Shown: positions 41,577-49,864, counted from the stretch's first letter. The stretch: DNA of 64,000 bases from Streptomyces radiopugnans (GCF_900110735.1 NZ_FOET01000004.1:310001-374000), one strand, 5' to 3'. The notes: a model not told the origin generated them from the letters alone. Numbers and translations are program-made.

Positions 41577-41978
41577 TCATGCTCCTGAGCCGCCCCTCAC
41601 CAGACGGTGCAGGGCGAGCCGGGCCGGGCCCGCGTAGAGGACGAGCGCCGGCAACGGCCCCTCCATGCGCAGCTCGGTGCCGGTCCGCCCGTCGGGCAGG
41701 ACGACGACCGCGTGGTGCAGGCGCATCCGCACGGGACCGGCCTCGACCCGCCAGGTCCACCGCCGCCGCGCCTCGCCGACCTCCTCGACCGTGAAGGCGA
41801 CCGGCACCCCCGGCAGCGAGACGATCTCGCCCGCCATCCCGGGCTCGATGCGGTCGCCGCGCACACGCACGGACCGGATCTGCGGCGACCAGGTGTGCCA
41901 CAGCTCCGGCCGCGCGTAGCGCTCCCACACTTCGCCGGCCGGGGCCCGCCCGGCCGCCCGCAGGGTCATCCGTGCCAT
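41577..41978 (-). CDS. SRPBCC (polyketide cyclase/START-like) family protein
   Basis: A 133-residue soluble protein of SRPBCC type: EVWERYARPELWHTWSPQIRSVRV at the start, MAGEIVSLPGVPVAFTVEEV, and a C-terminal helix with PALVLYAGPARLALHRL lining the ligand cavity. Members bind small hydrophobic ligands; the ligand is not known. GAGGAG lies about 9 nt before the ATG. It is upstream of, and in the same direction as, the WhiB-like gene, with 126 bp between it and the small ORF. Confidence 0.85.
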   Translation of the reverse strand: MARMTLRAAGRAPAGEVWERYARPELWHTWSPQIRSVRVRGDRIEPGMAGEIVSLPGVPVAFTVEEVGEARRRWTWRVEAGPVRMRLHHAVVVLPDGRTGTELRMEGPLPALVLYAGPARLALHRLVRGGSGA

Positions 41979-42038
41979 GCCGGTCGGCTCCTCGTCACGG
42001 AGGGGCGGCCGGACACGGCGTGTGCCGGGCCGCTCCCC

Positions 42039-42410
42039 TCACTCGTCGGAGTAGCTGAGTTCCCCCAGGGTCCAGCCGCTCACCTCGCCGATGGCGACGC
42101 GGTACATGCCGCCGGTGTCGGGGAGGCCGTAGCTTCCCTGGAGGATGCGCGCGACGTGCAGGTGCAGGTGGGTGGGCCTGCCGCCGCCGTTCGGGCCGTC
42201 CTCCCCGGACGGTCCGAACAGCTCGGCGAACGGCTTCAGGCGCTCGGAGTCCCGCAGGACCTCGGCGACCCGCGCCTTCCAGACGGCCTCGGGCGCCAGC
42301 CTGCCGGTGATGACCGCGCCGGGGACCACCACGGTGAGGGGCATCTGGTTGCTCCGCTCGGACTCCACCTTCTCGGCGATGGAGACGAGCAGGTCATCGT
42401 GGTTCGACAT
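42039..42410 (-). CDS. GvpU-like protein
   Basis: A 123-residue protein whose N-terminal half (LTVVVPGAVITGRLAPEAVWKARVAEVL) looks like the conserved strand-turn-strand and helix of accessory gas vesicle protein GvpU; the C-terminal half contains HLHLHVARILQGSYGLPDTG and an acidic end. I am not certain of this family. No other gas vesicle gene is present, so if it is GvpU-like it is an orphan. A TACTCT -10 hexamer 6 nt before the ATG suggests a leaderless mRNA and supports this start. Confidence 0.6.
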   Translation of the reverse strand: MSNHDDLLVSIAEKVESERSNQMPLTVVVPGAVITGRLAPEAVWKARVAEVLRDSERLKPFAELFGPSGEDGPNGGGRPTHLHLHVARILQGSYGLPDTGGMYRVAIGEVSGWTLGELSYSDE

Positions 42411-42416
42411 GCGGGC

Positions 42417-42422
42417 AGAGTA
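42417..42422 (-). promoter_or_regulatory. -10 element for leaderless GvpU-like gene
   Basis: TACTCT on the minus strand, 6 nt before the ATG at 42410; no Shine-Dalgarno. Confidence 0.35.
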
Positions 42423-42437
42423 GCGCCCGCACGGCGG

Positions 42438-43001
42438 TCAGTCGCCGGTGCGGGCGGCCTGGAGGCCCAGACCGTCGAGCACCCGCGCGCCGGACAGGCC
42501 GGCCAGGAGCGCGCCGGGCACCAGCAGTTTGCCGCGGCGGCGCCCGGAGCCGACGACGGCGTACGGGGTGTCGGCGACCGCGGCGTCCACCAGCAGGGGC
42601 CAGCCCTGGGGCAGACCGATCGGGGTGATGCCGCCGTACTCCATGCCGGACTCGCCGACGGCCGTCTCCATGGGCGCGAACGAGGCCTTGCGGGCGCCCA
42701 GTTCGCGCCGGACGGTGCGGTTGACGTCGGCACGGGTGTGGGCGAGGACGACACAGGCGGCCAGGGTGGTCTCCTGGCCGCGGCGGGCCGCGACGACCAC
42801 GCAGTTGGCGGACTGCTCGGGCGGGATGCCGTGCACCTCGCCGAAGCGGGCGGTGTCGGCGTCGTCCGGGTCGCTGTCGACGTAGACGACCCCGTCGGCC
42901 GGCACGGGGCCGCGCAGCGCGGCGGCGACCGGCGGGGCCAGCAGGTCGAGCTTGTCGGTGACCGGCCAGGCGTCGGTGAAGTTCCCGATGGGGGCGCGCA
43001 T
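42438..43001 (-). CDS. YbaK/EbsC-family aminoacyl-tRNA deacylase
   Basis: A 187-residue YbaK/prolyl-tRNA-editing-type protein. Motifs: QSANCVVVAARRGQETTLAACVVLAHTRADVNRTVRREL (in parts), KASFAP and the GMEYGGITPIGLPQGWPLLVD substrate-site loop. Members hydrolyse mischarged aminoacyl-tRNAs in trans. The ATG at 43001 is supported by a TACCGT -10 hexamer 7 nt upstream; a GTG at 43010 also exists but would lie inside the promoter. Confidence 0.85.
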   Translation of the reverse strand: MRAPIGNFTDAWPVTDKLDLLAPPVAAALRGPVPADGVVYVDSDPDDADTARFGEVHGIPPEQSANCVVVAARRGQETTLAACVVLAHTRADVNRTVRRELGARKASFAPMETAVGESGMEYGGITPIGLPQGWPLLVDAAVADTPYAVVGSGRRRGKLLVPGALLAGLSGARVLDGLGLQAARTGD

Positions 43002-43008
43002 GGCGTGC

Positions 43009-43014
43009 ACGGTA
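43009..43014 (-). promoter_or_regulatory. -10 element for leaderless YbaK-like gene
   Basis: TACCGT on the minus strand, 7 nt before the ATG at 43001. Confidence 0.35.
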
Positions 43015-43085
43015 GCAGCCGCCCGGACGCCCTCCGCGCGGGGCGGACTCAGCGGCGGAGCGGACGGCTGCGCGGGCGGATGGGG

Positions 43086-43181
43086 TCAGATCCAGTGGTT
43101 GCGGGCCACGTACAGCAGCAGTGCCAGGCCGTGCAGGGCGACGGCGAACAGCAGCAGCAGGCGCAGGGTCCGGTTGTTCAC
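43086..43181 (-). CDS. 31-residue membrane peptide
   Basis: A very short frame with the product VNNRTLRLLLLFAVALHGLALLLYVARNHWI: a basic start, one hydrophobic helix of about 20 residues and a basic/aromatic end, as in regulatory small membrane proteins. The GTG overlaps the stop of the acyltransferase gene (GTGA), the same coupling that joins real operon genes elsewhere in this window. Function unknown; a partner for the acyltransferase is plausible. Confidence 0.55.
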   Translation of the reverse strand: MNNRTLRLLLLFAVALHGLALLLYVARNHWI

Positions 43182-44029
43182 GGCGTACGCATCCCGTCGT
43201 CGCTTCCTTCCCTGTCGGCGGGCGGGGCCGGGACCGGTCCGGGACCGGCCGCCCCGCCCAGTCTGCCCGCCTCCGCCCCGGCCGTCCCCGGCTCCGGGAC
43301 CCCGAGGCGGGCCAGCGCCGCCAGCTGCCCGCCGGTGACGCCCTCGGGCACCGGCACCGGCGGCGGGGTGCGCAGCGGGGGCAGCCATCCCTCCCCCGGG
43401 TCCCAGCGCCGGACGACCTTCGCGGGCGCGCCGGCGACCACGGCGTGGTCGGGGACCTCGCCGCGGACGACCGAACCGGCCGCCACCACCGTGTTCCGCC
43501 CCAGCCGCGCGCCCGGCAGCACCACCGCGCCCGTGCCCAGCCAGCTGCCCGCGCCGATCTCCACCGGCGCCGAGCGCGGCCACTGCCTGCCGATCGGCTG
43601 GTGGGGGTCGTCGTAGGAGTGGTTGGTGGAGGTGATGTAGACGTACGGGCCGCAGAAGACGTCGTTCCCGATCGTCACGCCCGCCCCGGCCCCGTCGGCG
43701 ACCACGTGACTGCCCCGGCCGAGGACCACCCCGTCGCCCAGCCGCAGCACCGTGTCCGGCCCGAGGTCGAGGTCGGGCATCATCCCGGCGGTCAGCGTGA
43801 CCTCGGCGCCGACGACGCAGCACGCGCCCAGCTCGATCCACTCGGTGCCGAACAGCGTGCCCTGCGGGAAGGCCAGGCGGGTGCCCTCCCCGATCCTGCG
43901 GAACGCGTACGGCCCGGGGCGCTCGGCCGAGACGGCGCCCGCCCGCTGCGCGTGGCGCCACAGCCCGTGCACGACGCGGGAGGCCGCGCGGGACAGCAGG
44001 GAGGAGAACACGTTCCTGTTCTTGGGCAC
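43178..44029 (-). CDS. Hexapeptide-repeat acyltransferase
   Basis: A 283-residue left-handed beta-helix transferase. An N-terminal helical segment (VFSSLLSRAASRVVHGLWRHA) precedes hexapeptide repeats (ELGACCVVGAEVTL, LRLGDGVVLGRGSHVVADG, IGAGSWLGTGAVVLPGARLG) and the acceptor-site loop ITSTNHSYDDPHQPIG with the likely catalytic histidine, as in maltose/galactoside and capsule acetyltransferases. The C-terminal 60 residues are Pro/Gly-rich. The GTG start at 44029 is the first plausible one; the upstream frame is low-complexity. It is divergent from a second beta-helix protein, the gamma-carbonic anhydrase, and followed by a coupled membrane peptide. Confidence 0.85.
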   Translation of the reverse strand: MPKNRNVFSSLLSRAASRVVHGLWRHAQRAGAVSAERPGPYAFRRIGEGTRLAFPQGTLFGTEWIELGACCVVGAEVTLTAGMMPDLDLGPDTVLRLGDGVVLGRGSHVVADGAGAGVTIGNDVFCGPYVYITSTNHSYDDPHQPIGRQWPRSAPVEIGAGSWLGTGAVVLPGARLGRNTVVAAGSVVRGEVPDHAVVAGAPAKVVRRWDPGEGWLPPLRTPPPVPVPEGVTGGQLAALARLGVPEPGTAGAEAGRLGGAAGPGPVPAPPADREGSDDGMRTP

Positions 44030-44170
44030 CCGATCACGGTAGACGCCCGGACGGACGGCGCACCGCCCGGCGTGCTGTGATTCCCGCCCCACCCGATCCC
44101 TTACGGTGCCGTTGGAGAAGTTGTTCGGCACACGGGCCGTGCGCTGCACGGCGGGCGGAGGAGGGCGCGG

Positions 44171-44722
44171 ATGGAACAGCGGGCGATGATCGCGGGCGTG
44201 GTGGGCAGGGAACCCGAGATCGATCCGGAGGCGTACGTCGCCCCGACGGCCGTGGTGGTCGGCCAGGTATCGCTGGGGGCCGGCGCGAGCGTCTGGTACA
44301 ACGCGGTGCTGCGCGGCGACTGCGACGCGATCACCGTCGGCGCGGACAGCAACGTGCAGGACAACTGCACCGTCCACGCCGACCCGGGCTTCCCGGCGGT
44401 CGTGGGCGAGCGCGTCTCGGTGGGGCACAACGCGGTGCTGCACGGCTGCACGATCGGGGACGAGGTCCTGGTCGGGATGGGTGCGACGGTGCTCAACGGT
44501 GCCCGGGTGGGCGCCGGTTCGCTGGTGGCGGCCCACGCCCTGGTCCCGCAGGGGATGGAGGTACCGCCGGGTTCCCTGGTCGCCGGGGTCCCCGCCCGCG
44601 TCAGGCGGGAGCTGACCGAAGAGGAGCGGGAGGGCATCCGCGTCAACGCCGCGGCGTACCGGGGGCTGGCCGGTGCGCACCGGGAGACGCTGGCCGTCCC
44701 GGAGGACGGCGCGGGCCGGTAG
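44171..44722 (+). CDS. Gamma-carbonic anhydrase-like protein
   Basis: Left-handed beta-helix protein of 183 residues, normal for the family. Conserved features: GASVWYNAVLRGDCDAITVG (Arg and Asp of the trimer interface), NVQDNCTVHAD, VGHNAVLHGC (zinc-ligand histidines) and GMGATVLNGARVG. It binds a metal at the trimer interface and either hydrates CO2 or has an acyltransferase-like role. GGAGGAGGG lies just before the ATG. Divergent from the acyltransferase with 141 bp between starts. Confidence 0.92.
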   Translation: MEQRAMIAGVVGREPEIDPEAYVAPTAVVVGQVSLGAGASVWYNAVLRGDCDAITVGADSNVQDNCTVHADPGFPAVVGERVSVGHNAVLHGCTIGDEVLVGMGATVLNGARVGAGSLVAAHALVPQGMEVPPGSLVAGVPARVRRELTEEEREGIRVNAAAYRGLAGAHRETLAVPEDGAGR

Positions 44723-44824
44723 CCCGGCCCCCGAGGGCGCGGTGCACGGCCCCGCCCGGGGGGGGGCGTGTACCGGGTGCGTACCGAAGCGGGGGCGGCC
44801 GTGGCCCGGCCGCGGCGGCGGCTC

Positions 44825-44830
44825 TAGTGT
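44825..44830 (+). promoter_or_regulatory. -10 element for leaderless membrane-protein gene
   Basis: TAGTGT, 7 nt before the ATG at 44838, with no Shine-Dalgarno; a leaderless transcript is likely. Confidence 0.35.
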
Positions 44831-44837
44831 TCTCGCC

Positions 44838-45881
44838 ATGTGGCCAGGACAGCAGCCGCCCGGGGGCGAGCAGAACCCGCAGAACCAGCAGCCCAACCCG
44901 TACCAGACGCCGGGCTACCAGACTCCGAACCCCTACCAGACGCCGGGGTACCAGGCGCCCAACCCCTACCGGGGCCCGGGTTACCAGGGGCAGCCCGGCG
45001 GCCAGTGGGGGCAGCCGGGCGCGCCCGGCGCACCGCAGCCTCCGCAGGGCGGCGGCAGGAGCGGCAAGGGGGGCCGGAACGCGGCGATCGCCATCGTCGC
45101 GGCCGTCGCGGTGATCGCCGCGGCCGTGGTGACGGGCGTCCTCGTCCTCGCCGACGACGACAAGGGCGAGAAGGCCGCGGGACCCGGCAGCAGCGTCTCG
45201 CCGAGCCCCGAGCCCTCCACCGCCGAGCCGAGCGAGGACGCCGGCGCCGAGCGGGACGACCCCACCAACCCGCGCGACGGCCTCACCCCGGAGAAGCCCG
45301 ACCCGGTGGTGTCCGGCTGGAAGGTCGTCACCAACGCCAAGCACCACAACGCCTTCGACGTGCCCGCGGACTGGAAGGTCGGCACGGAGACGACGATCAT
45401 CGGCTACGGGCAGAAGGACGAGGACGACCCCTTCTCCGGGCCCCAGGTCGCCTTCAGCGCGCCGGCCTTCTACAAGGAGAGCTGGTGCAAGGTCGGCAAC
45501 AGCAAGTACACCCGGGCCATCGTCGGCAGCAAGGGCGGCCAGGGCTCCCGCAACACCGCCGAGGGCGCCGAGATCGCCGCGGAGAACTTCGTCTACTTCG
45601 CGTACGGCGAGCAGAAGGACACCGTCAAGCTGACCAAGGCGAAGAAGTTCTCCAACGAGCACGGCATCACCGGCCACATAGCGAGCGCCACGGCCATCGG
45701 GGTCGAGAAGGAGAACAAGTGCGACTCCGACGGCAAGGTCGTGACCGTCTCCTGGATCGACGGCAGCAACGACCTGCGCATCTGGGTCCTGGTCACCGAC
45801 GCCGGGGTCGATGACGAGGTGTCCCGGGCCACCATCGACAAGATGACCGGCAGCCTGCGGCCGTACGCGGAGGAGGACTGA
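44838..45881 (+). CDS. Proline/tyrosine-repeat single-pass membrane protein with extracellular domain
   Basis: A 347-residue protein. Residues 1-75 are a disordered cytoplasmic region with a repeated NPYQTPGYQ-type unit (three copies). One transmembrane helix (IAIVAAVAVIAAAVVTGVLVLA) lies near residues 85-106, then a Ser/Pro/Glu linker and a globular external domain of about 200 residues with two Cys (WCKVG, NKCDSDG). Many Streptomyces membrane proteins share this layout; I do not recognise the external domain. The next gene appears to be translationally coupled to its 3' end. Confidence 0.85.
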   Translation: MWPGQQPPGGEQNPQNQQPNPYQTPGYQTPNPYQTPGYQAPNPYRGPGYQGQPGGQWGQPGAPGAPQPPQGGGRSGKGGRNAAIAIVAAVAVIAAAVVTGVLVLADDDKGEKAAGPGSSVSPSPEPSTAEPSEDAGAERDDPTNPRDGLTPEKPDPVVSGWKVVTNAKHHNAFDVPADWKVGTETTIIGYGQKDEDDPFSGPQVAFSAPAFYKESWCKVGNSKYTRAIVGSKGGQGSRNTAEGAEIAAENFVYFAYGEQKDTVKLTKAKKFSNEHGITGHIASATAIGVEKENKCDSDGKVVTVSWIDGSNDLRIWVLVTDAGVDDEVSRATIDKMTGSLRPYAEED

Positions 45882-47203
45882 CCGGCGGGGGGCCCGCCGG
45901 GGGCGGGGCGGGGCGGCTGCCGTCCCGCCCCGCCTGGGCGGGCCGCAACTACACGCTGCTGACGGCCGCCGCCGTGGTCACCGGACTGGGCAACTCCGGT
46001 GCGCTGATCGCGGCGGCGTTCGCCGTGCTCGCCTCGGGCGGCGACGGCACCGACGTGGGCCTGGTCGCCGCCGCCCGCACCGTCCCCCTGGTCCTGTTCC
46101 TGCTCGTCGGCGGCGCCGTCGCCGACCGGCTGCCCCGCCACCGGGTGATGGTGGCGGCCAACGCGCTCAACTGCGCCTCCCAGGGCGTCTTCGCGGCGCT
46201 GGTGATCACCGGCGGCGCCGAGCTGTGGCAGATGGTGCTGCTGTCCGCGCTGGGCGGCACCGGCCACGCCTTCTTTGCCCCGGCCGCCGAGGGGATGGTG
46301 CTCGCCAGCGTCCGCGGCGAGCAGGCCGGGCGCGCCTTCGCCGTCTTCCGGATGGGGGTCAACGGCGCCTCCATCGGCGGCGCGGCGCTCGGCGGCGCGC
46401 TGATCGCCGCGGTCGGTCCCGGCTGGGTGCTGGCGATCGACGCCGCCGCCTTCGCCGCCGCGGGGGCGCTGCGCGCCCTCCTGGATCTGCGCGGGATGCC
46501 CGAGCGGGCGCCGGGCGGCGGCCTGCTGGGCGATCTGCGCGACGGCTGGCGCGAGGTGGCGGGACGGCCGTGGCTGTGGGCGGTGGTCCTGCAGTTCGCG
46601 GTCGTCAACGCGGTGGTCGCGGCGGCCGAGGCGGTGTACGGGCCGCAGGTCGCCGAGGAGCATCTGGGCGGTGCCCGGCCGTGGGGGCTCGCACTGGCCG
46701 CCTTCGGCGCGGGCACGGTGTGCGGCGGGGTGCTGATGACCCGCTGGCGGCCGCGCCGTATCCTGCTCGCCGGCACCCTGTGCGTCTTCCCCCTGGCGCT
46801 GCCCTCGGCGGCGCTGGCGGTGCCGGTGTCCGTGGGGTGGCTGATCGCGGCGATGTTCGTGACCGGTGTCACGCTCGAGGTGTTCGGGGTGAGCTGGATG
46901 ACGGCGCTGCACCAGGAGGTGCCCGAGGAGAAGTTCTCCCGGGTCTCGGCCTACGACTGGCTGGGTTCGATCGCCCTGGTGCCCCTCGCCACGGCCGCGG
47001 CGGGCCCCGTCGAGTCGCTGGTGGGCCGGCCGGCGGCGCTGTGGGGCTGCTCGGTGCTGGTCGCGGCGCTGACGGCCGCGGTGCTGTGCGTGCCGGAGGT
47101 GCGCGGCCTGACCCGGCGGGACGGGGCGGCGGTGGCCGGCGGTCAGCCGACGGTGAAGGAGCCCTCCGGCGGCCTGGGCGAGGGTGCCGCCTCGCTCTCC
47201 TGA
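45878..47203 (+). CDS. MFS transporter with non-canonical start
   Basis: Permease with about 12 transmembrane helices and MFS motifs (LVGGAVADRLPRHRV between helices 2 and 3). The coding frame continues upstream of the first canonical start (GTG 45974) through the sequence RPAWAGRNYTLLTAAAVVTGLG, which completes helix 1. No ATG, GTG or TTG exists in that extension. A CTG at 45878 overlaps the preceding TGA (CTGA) and has GGAGGAGGA directly upstream, so I take it as the likely start (441 residues); GTG 45974 would give 409 residues and cut helix 1. Substrate unknown; drug-efflux type by overall layout. Overlaps the convergent gene by 61 bp. Confidence 0.78.
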   Translation: MTGGGPAGGGAGRLPSRPAWAGRNYTLLTAAAVVTGLGNSGALIAAAFAVLASGGDGTDVGLVAAARTVPLVLFLLVGGAVADRLPRHRVMVAANALNCASQGVFAALVITGGAELWQMVLLSALGGTGHAFFAPAAEGMVLASVRGEQAGRAFAVFRMGVNGASIGGAALGGALIAAVGPGWVLAIDAAAFAAAGALRALLDLRGMPERAPGGGLLGDLRDGWREVAGRPWLWAVVLQFAVVNAVVAAAEAVYGPQVAEEHLGGARPWGLALAAFGAGTVCGGVLMTRWRPRRILLAGTLCVFPLALPSAALAVPVSVGWLIAAMFVTGVTLEVFGVSWMTALHQEVPEEKFSRVSAYDWLGSIALVPLATAAAGPVESLVGRPAALWGCSVLVAALTAAVLCVPEVRGLTRRDGAAVAGGQPTVKEPSGGLGEGAASLS

Positions 47204-48018
47204 ACCGGGCGCGCGCGACCGGTCAGCCGCTCCAGCGCGGCGCCGTGCGCCACCCGGGCCGGGAACGGGTCGCCCGCCGCCAGCCGTGCCAGCCGCTCCA
47301 CGGGCAGCCCGGCGCGGGAGGCGACCAGCACGGTGTTGCCGAACCGGCGGCCGCGCAGCACGGCGGGCTCGGCGATCAGGCACAGCCGGCCCGGGTCGTC
47401 GCCGAACGCGGCGCGGAAGCCGGCGAGCTGGGAGCGGAGGAAGCCGAAGGGCGCGGCGTCGGCGAGGTTGGCGACGTAGAACCCCTCCGGCCGCAGCGCC
47501 GCGGCGGCGGCCCGGGCGTAGGCCAGGGTGGTCAGGTGGGCCGGGACGCGGGAGCCGCCGAAGACGTCGGCGACCAGGACGTCCACCGCCCCGGGGGGTC
47601 TGTCCCGCAGCGCGGTGAGGGCGTCGTCGGCGCGCACCTCGATCCCGCTGCCGGGCGGCAGCGGCAGGTGCTCGGCCACCAGGCCGATCAGCGCCCGGTC
47701 GGCGTCCACCACCTCCTGACGGGAACCGGGGCGGGTGGCGGCCAGGTAGCGCGGCAGGGTCATGGCCCCGCCGCCCAGGTGGAGGACGTCCAGCGGTGCG
47801 CCCGGGGCTGCGGCGCAGTCCAGGACGTGGGCGATGCGGCGCACGTACTCGAACTCCAGGTGCGTCGGGTCGCCCGGGTCCACGTACGACTGGGGTGCGT
47901 CGTCGACGGTGAGCAGCCGGGCGCGCGGCCGGTCCACGTCCGGCAGCAGCCGCGCGGTGCCCTGGTCCACGGTCCGGCGCACGGGCACCGGCTCCTGCTG
48001 CGCCGTCTCGTCGTCCAT
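47143..48018 (-). CDS. Spermidine synthase-like SAM-dependent methyltransferase-fold protein
   Basis: A 291-residue protein of the polyamine-synthase fold: a small N-terminal strand region (ARLLTVDDAPQSYVDPGDPTHLEFEYVRRI in parts), LDVLHLGGGAMTLPRYLA nucleotide motif, VVDADRALIGL, IEVRADDALTAL and DVLVADVFGG. Actinobacterial members are often annotated as fused-MFS/spermidine synthases without the membrane part; whether it makes polyamines is unproven. Convergent with the MFS transporter, overlapping by 61 bp. Confidence 0.85.
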   Translation of the reverse strand: MDDETAQQEPVPVRRTVDQGTARLLPDVDRPRARLLTVDDAPQSYVDPGDPTHLEFEYVRRIAHVLDCAAAPGAPLDVLHLGGGAMTLPRYLAATRPGSRQEVVDADRALIGLVAEHLPLPPGSGIEVRADDALTALRDRPPGAVDVLVADVFGGSRVPAHLTTLAYARAAAAALRPEGFYVANLADAAPFGFLRSQLAGFRAAFGDDPGRLCLIAEPAVLRGRRFGNTVLVASRAGLPVERLARLAAGDPFPARVAHGAALERLTGRARPVQESEAAPSPRPPEGSFTVG

Positions 48019-48127
48019 CGCCCCATTGTCGCGGCCCGCCGCGGGGAGCGGAGCACCGGGCGGGGGACGTCCGCCGGGTCGCGGACCTCACAGCGGGCAC
48101 ACCGGGACGTATGTCACCCGCGTCGGT

Positions 48128-48133
48128 TACGCT
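48128..48133 (+). promoter_or_regulatory. -10 element for leaderless TVP38-like gene
   Basis: TACGCT, 6 nt before the GTG at 48140, with no Shine-Dalgarno. It supports that GTG as the real start. Confidence 0.4.
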
Positions 48134-48139
48134 CGCCCG

Positions 48140-48940
48140 GTGCCCGTCCCCGCTCCCCGGCCCGTCGGACCCGCCGCCCGGTGCTCCGCGGTGCTGTTCT
48201 CCCCGTGGTCCCGTCTGTCCCTCCTCGCCGTGCTGCTGGCCGCCGCCGCCACGACGGTGGCCCTCCACGAACCGCAGCAACTGTTCGCCCAGGGGTGGCG
48301 TCCCCAGCTCTCCGGCGGCGGCGCGCTGGCGCTGTTCGCCCTCGCGTACGGTCTGTGCACCGCGGCTCTCGTGCCCAGACCGGTGCTGAACCTGGCCTCG
48401 GGCGCCCTATTCGGCGCCGCCCTGGGCACTGTCGCGGCGGTGGCCGGGACGGTGCTGGGGGCCGGGCTGGCCTTCGGGCTGGGACGGCTGCTGGGGCAGG
48501 ACGCCCTGCGCCCGCTGCTGCGCGGCCGCTGGCTGGCGGCCGGGGACCGGCAGCTCAGCCGCCGGGGCTTCCGCTCGATGCTGGTGCTGCGGGTGCTGCC
48601 GGGGATCCCGTTCGCCGTCTCCAACTACGGCGCCTCCGTCAGCCGGATGCGCTGGTCGGCCTTCCTGTCGGCCACCGCGCTGGGCTGTGTGCCCAACACC
48701 GCCGCGTACGCCGTGGCGGGCAGCCAGGCCACCGAGCCGACCTCGCCCGTCTTCCTGGTCGCGTCCGCCTTCATCGCCGTTCCCGGACTGGCCGCCGCGG
48801 CCGTCGCCTGGCGCAGGCGCGCCCGGCTGCGCCGGCCCGGGGCGCCGCGGGAGGCCGCGAGCCGGGCGGTCACCGAGCCGGTACGCACAGGCTCGCGACG
48901 TTCGCCCGCCGTTTCCCTTCCCGTTCCCGACCGGCCATAG
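48140..48940 (+). CDS. TVP38/TMEM64 (VTT/DedA-like) membrane protein
   Basis: A 266-residue membrane protein with five to six hydrophobic segments and the VTT signature: ASGALFGAALGTVAAVAGTVLGAGLAFGLGRLLG (in two parts), the re-entrant FRSMLVLRVLPGIPFAVSNYGAS loop with conserved Arg and Pro, and GCVPNTAAYAVAG. The family is linked to lipid scrambling or undecaprenyl-phosphate translocation. It is followed closely, in the same direction, by uppP, which acts on the same lipid carrier. Confidence 0.88.
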   Translation: MPVPAPRPVGPAARCSAVLFSPWSRLSLLAVLLAAAATTVALHEPQQLFAQGWRPQLSGGGALALFALAYGLCTAALVPRPVLNLASGALFGAALGTVAAVAGTVLGAGLAFGLGRLLGQDALRPLLRGRWLAAGDRQLSRRGFRSMLVLRVLPGIPFAVSNYGASVSRMRWSAFLSATALGCVPNTAAYAVAGSQATEPTSPVFLVASAFIAVPGLAAAAVAWRRRARLRRPGAPREAASRAVTEPVRTGSRRSPAVSLPVPDRP

Positions 48941-48991
48941 CATCTGCCCGACCTGACCGGTGATCACGAATAGGGACGAGCACACCCCGAC

Positions 48992-49864
48992 ATGTCTTGG
49001 TTCGAAGCGTTCATCCTCGGGCTCGTCCAGGGGCTGACCGAGTTCCTCCCCATATCCTCCAGCGCCCATCTGCGGCTGACCGCGGTCTTCGCGGGGTGGG
49101 AGGACCCCGGCGCGGCCTTCACCGCCGTCACCCAGATCGGCACCGAGACGGCCGTGCTGATCTACTTCCGCAAGGACATCGCGCGGATCGTCTCCGCCTG
49201 GTTCCGCTCGCTGTACGACAGGCAGGCACGCCGCGAGCACGACGCGAAACTGGGCTGGCTGGTGATCGTCGGCTCCATCCCGATCGGCGTCCTCGGCCTG
49301 ACCCTCAAGGACCACATCGAAGGCCCCTTCCGCGACCTGCGGCTGATCGCCACGACCCTGATCGTGCTGGGCATCGTCCTGGGCGTGGCCGACCGGCTCG
49401 CGGCGCGCGACACCTCCGGCGGGCGCCACCGCGCCGTACGCGAGCGCAAGTCGCTGGAGAGGCTGACCGTGCGCGACGGCCTGCTGTTCGGCATGGCCCA
49501 GGCGATGGCGCTGGTACCCGGCGTGTCCCGCTCGGGTGCGACGATCAGCGGCGGCCTGTTCATGGGCTACACCCGTGAGGCCGCCGCCCGCTACTCCTTC
49601 CTGCTGGCCATCCCCGCCGTCCTCGCCTCCGGACTGTTCGAGCTGACGGAGATCGGCGAGGGACACGTCTCCTGGGCGCCGACGATCTTCGCGACCGTCC
49701 TGTCCTTCTTCGTGGCCTACGCGGTCATCGCCTGGTTCATGAAGTTCATCTCCACCAAGAGCTTCATGCCGTTCGTGGTCTACCGGATACTGCTGGGCCT
49801 GCTGATCTTCGCCCTGATCGCGGCCGGGGCGGTCTCCCCGCACGCGGGCGAGTCGCTGGGCTGA
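48992..49864 (+). CDS. uppP: Undecaprenyl-diphosphatase
   Basis: Membrane phosphatase of 290 residues recycling undecaprenyl diphosphate. Signatures: LVQGLTEFLPISSSAHL at the N-terminus (catalytic Glu and Ser region) and VPGVSRSGATISGGLFMG (PGxSRSxxT) near residue 170, with about eight hydrophobic segments. It also confers bacitracin resistance when overproduced. It supplies the carrier used by both peptidoglycan and the exopolysaccharide assembled by the 24-38 kb genes. TVP38-like gene upstream in the same direction. Confidence 0.96.
   Translation: MSWFEAFILGLVQGLTEFLPISSSAHLRLTAVFAGWEDPGAAFTAVTQIGTETAVLIYFRKDIARIVSAWFRSLYDRQARREHDAKLGWLVIVGSIPIGVLGLTLKDHIEGPFRDLRLIATTLIVLGIVLGVADRLAARDTSGGRHRAVRERKSLERLTVRDGLLFGMAQAMALVPGVSRSGATISGGLFMGYTREAAARYSFLLAIPAVLASGLFELTEIGEGHVSWAPTIFATVLSFFVAYAVIAWFMKFISTKSFMPFVVYRILLGLLIFALIAAGAVSPHAGESLG

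Noticed and set aside
42039..42410. Gas vesicle gene cluster
   Set aside because: Only one weakly GvpU-like protein; no GvpA, F, L, O or other components.
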